Source of the DNA: Acidobacteriaceae bacterium
GTDB taxonomy: Bacteria > Acidobacteriota > Terriglobia > Terriglobales > Acidobacteriaceae
DNA length: 5,101 nt
Assembly: GCA_003140655.1 (NCBI GenBank)
Contig: PLKR01000525.1
Span: 877-5,977 of the forward strand
Direction: 5' to 3'
Shown here: piece after piece, positions 4,746 to 5,101 of the stretch
Layout: each line of letters begins with the position of its first letter
Position numbering within the stretch: the stretch's first letter is position 1
Notes under the pieces: generated by a model
What the model was told of the DNA's origin: nothing
Databases searched by the model: none
Seen by the model: only the letters and a program-made list of their open reading frames with translations
Program-made: the position numbers and the translations under genes

Positions 4746-5101
4746 ATGCAACGCGAATTCCCTGAAACTCCGCTGGTCGGCGTGGGCGCCATCATCATCG
4801 AAGACGCCCGCGTGGTTCTGGTGAAGCGCGGTCACCCGCCGCTGCAGGCCGAATGGTCTATCCCCGGAGGCGTGCTCGAAGTTGGCGAACTGGTGCGCGA
4901 AGCCGCCATCCGCGAGGCTCGCGAGGAAACCGGACTCACCGTCGAACCCAGCGAGCTCCTCGGCGTCTATGACCGCGTTCTGCGCAATGCCGAGCAGCGC
5001 GTGCAATATCACTACGTTTTGATTGATTTTCTATGCCGCCGGGTTGCGGGAGAACTCGCCGCCGCCAGCGACGCGGCCGAAGTCAGGTGGTTCACGCGAG
5101 A
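4746..5101 (+). CDS. NUDIX hydrolase, ADP-ribose pyrophosphatase-like (3' end outside window)
   Basis: 118 complete codons are visible and the frame is still open at the window end; most of a typical single-domain NUDIX protein (about 130-160 residues) is present. NUDIX enzymes hydrolyse nucleoside diphosphates linked to another group, using divalent metal. The full Nudix box is present: G42, E48, R56, E57, E60, E61 and G63 in the order GX5EX7REUXEEXGU (REAREETGL). Before it come the usual strand VGVGAIIIEDARVVLVKR and the WSIPGG turn; after it, a strand-rich YHYVLIDFLC and EVRWF. The overall look is that of the MutT/ADP-ribose pyrophosphatase group, but the substrate cannot be read from the box. 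An in-frame ATG at 4734 would add four residues but overlaps the candidate -10, so 4746 is preferred. Neither start has a clear Shine-Dalgarno. It is transcribed divergently from ligD. Confidence 0.92.
   Translation, partial: MQREFPETPLVGVGAIIIEDARVVLVKRGHPPLQAEWSIPGGVLEVGELVREAAIREAREETGLTVEPSELLGVYDRVLRNAEQRVQYHYVLIDFLCRRVAGELAAASDAAEVRWFTR

Noticed and set aside
4419..5012. 197-codon minus-strand open frame spanning the ligD start and the NUDIX gene
   Set aside because: It overlaps two genes with complete family motifs on both sides, crosses the repeat-rich gap and shows no recognisable domain. Long antisense frames are expected in GC-rich DNA.

Overview
This 5.1 kb, GC-rich window looks like a stretch of ordinary bacterial chromosome. 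Acidobacteriota is my best guess. The reasons are a LigD-type ligase, acidobacterial-looking secreted hypothetical proteins, and intergenic CACAGAGG-type and hairpin repeats of a kind I associate with that phylum. No rRNA or other marker gene is present, so the taxonomy is an inference. I see no mobile element, CRISPR array, tRNA or phage gene.

Layout, left to right: (1) the 3' end of an unrecognised plus-strand gene (1-360). (2) A 154 bp convergent gap with no convincing terminator. (3) A minus-strand gene (515-1303) for an exported protein with a single STN-like domain and a long Pro/Gln-rich tail. (4) A divergent 266 bp promoter region (1304-1569) with candidate -10 elements in both directions and a GTGCAA-N4-TTGCAC palindrome. 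(5) A plus-strand gene (1570-2634) for an exported protein of unknown function. (6) A minus-strand two-domain LigD (2648-4546): 3'-phosphoesterase plus ATP-dependent DNA ligase, with no polymerase domain. (7) A repeat-rich 199 bp divergent gap. (8) The 5' part of a plus-strand NUDIX hydrolase, cut by the window end.

The ligase is the best-understood gene. All six catalytic phosphoesterase residues and all the ligase nucleotidyltransferase motifs are present, so it should be an active end-processing and sealing enzyme of bacterial non-homologous end joining. Its Ku partner and a LigD-type polymerase are not in the window. The NUDIX enzyme could sanitise nucleotides, but its link to repair rests on proximity only.

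The most unusual observations concern short repeats in and around ligD. CRCRGAGG-type repeats lie upstream of the gene and, as an inverted pair, inside the part coding for its inter-domain linker, next to an A9 tract. A degenerate heptamer array runs over its stop codon. I find no strong evidence for an undescribed multi-gene system. The two exported proteins of unknown role, transcribed divergently from a shared region, are the best candidates for new biology.
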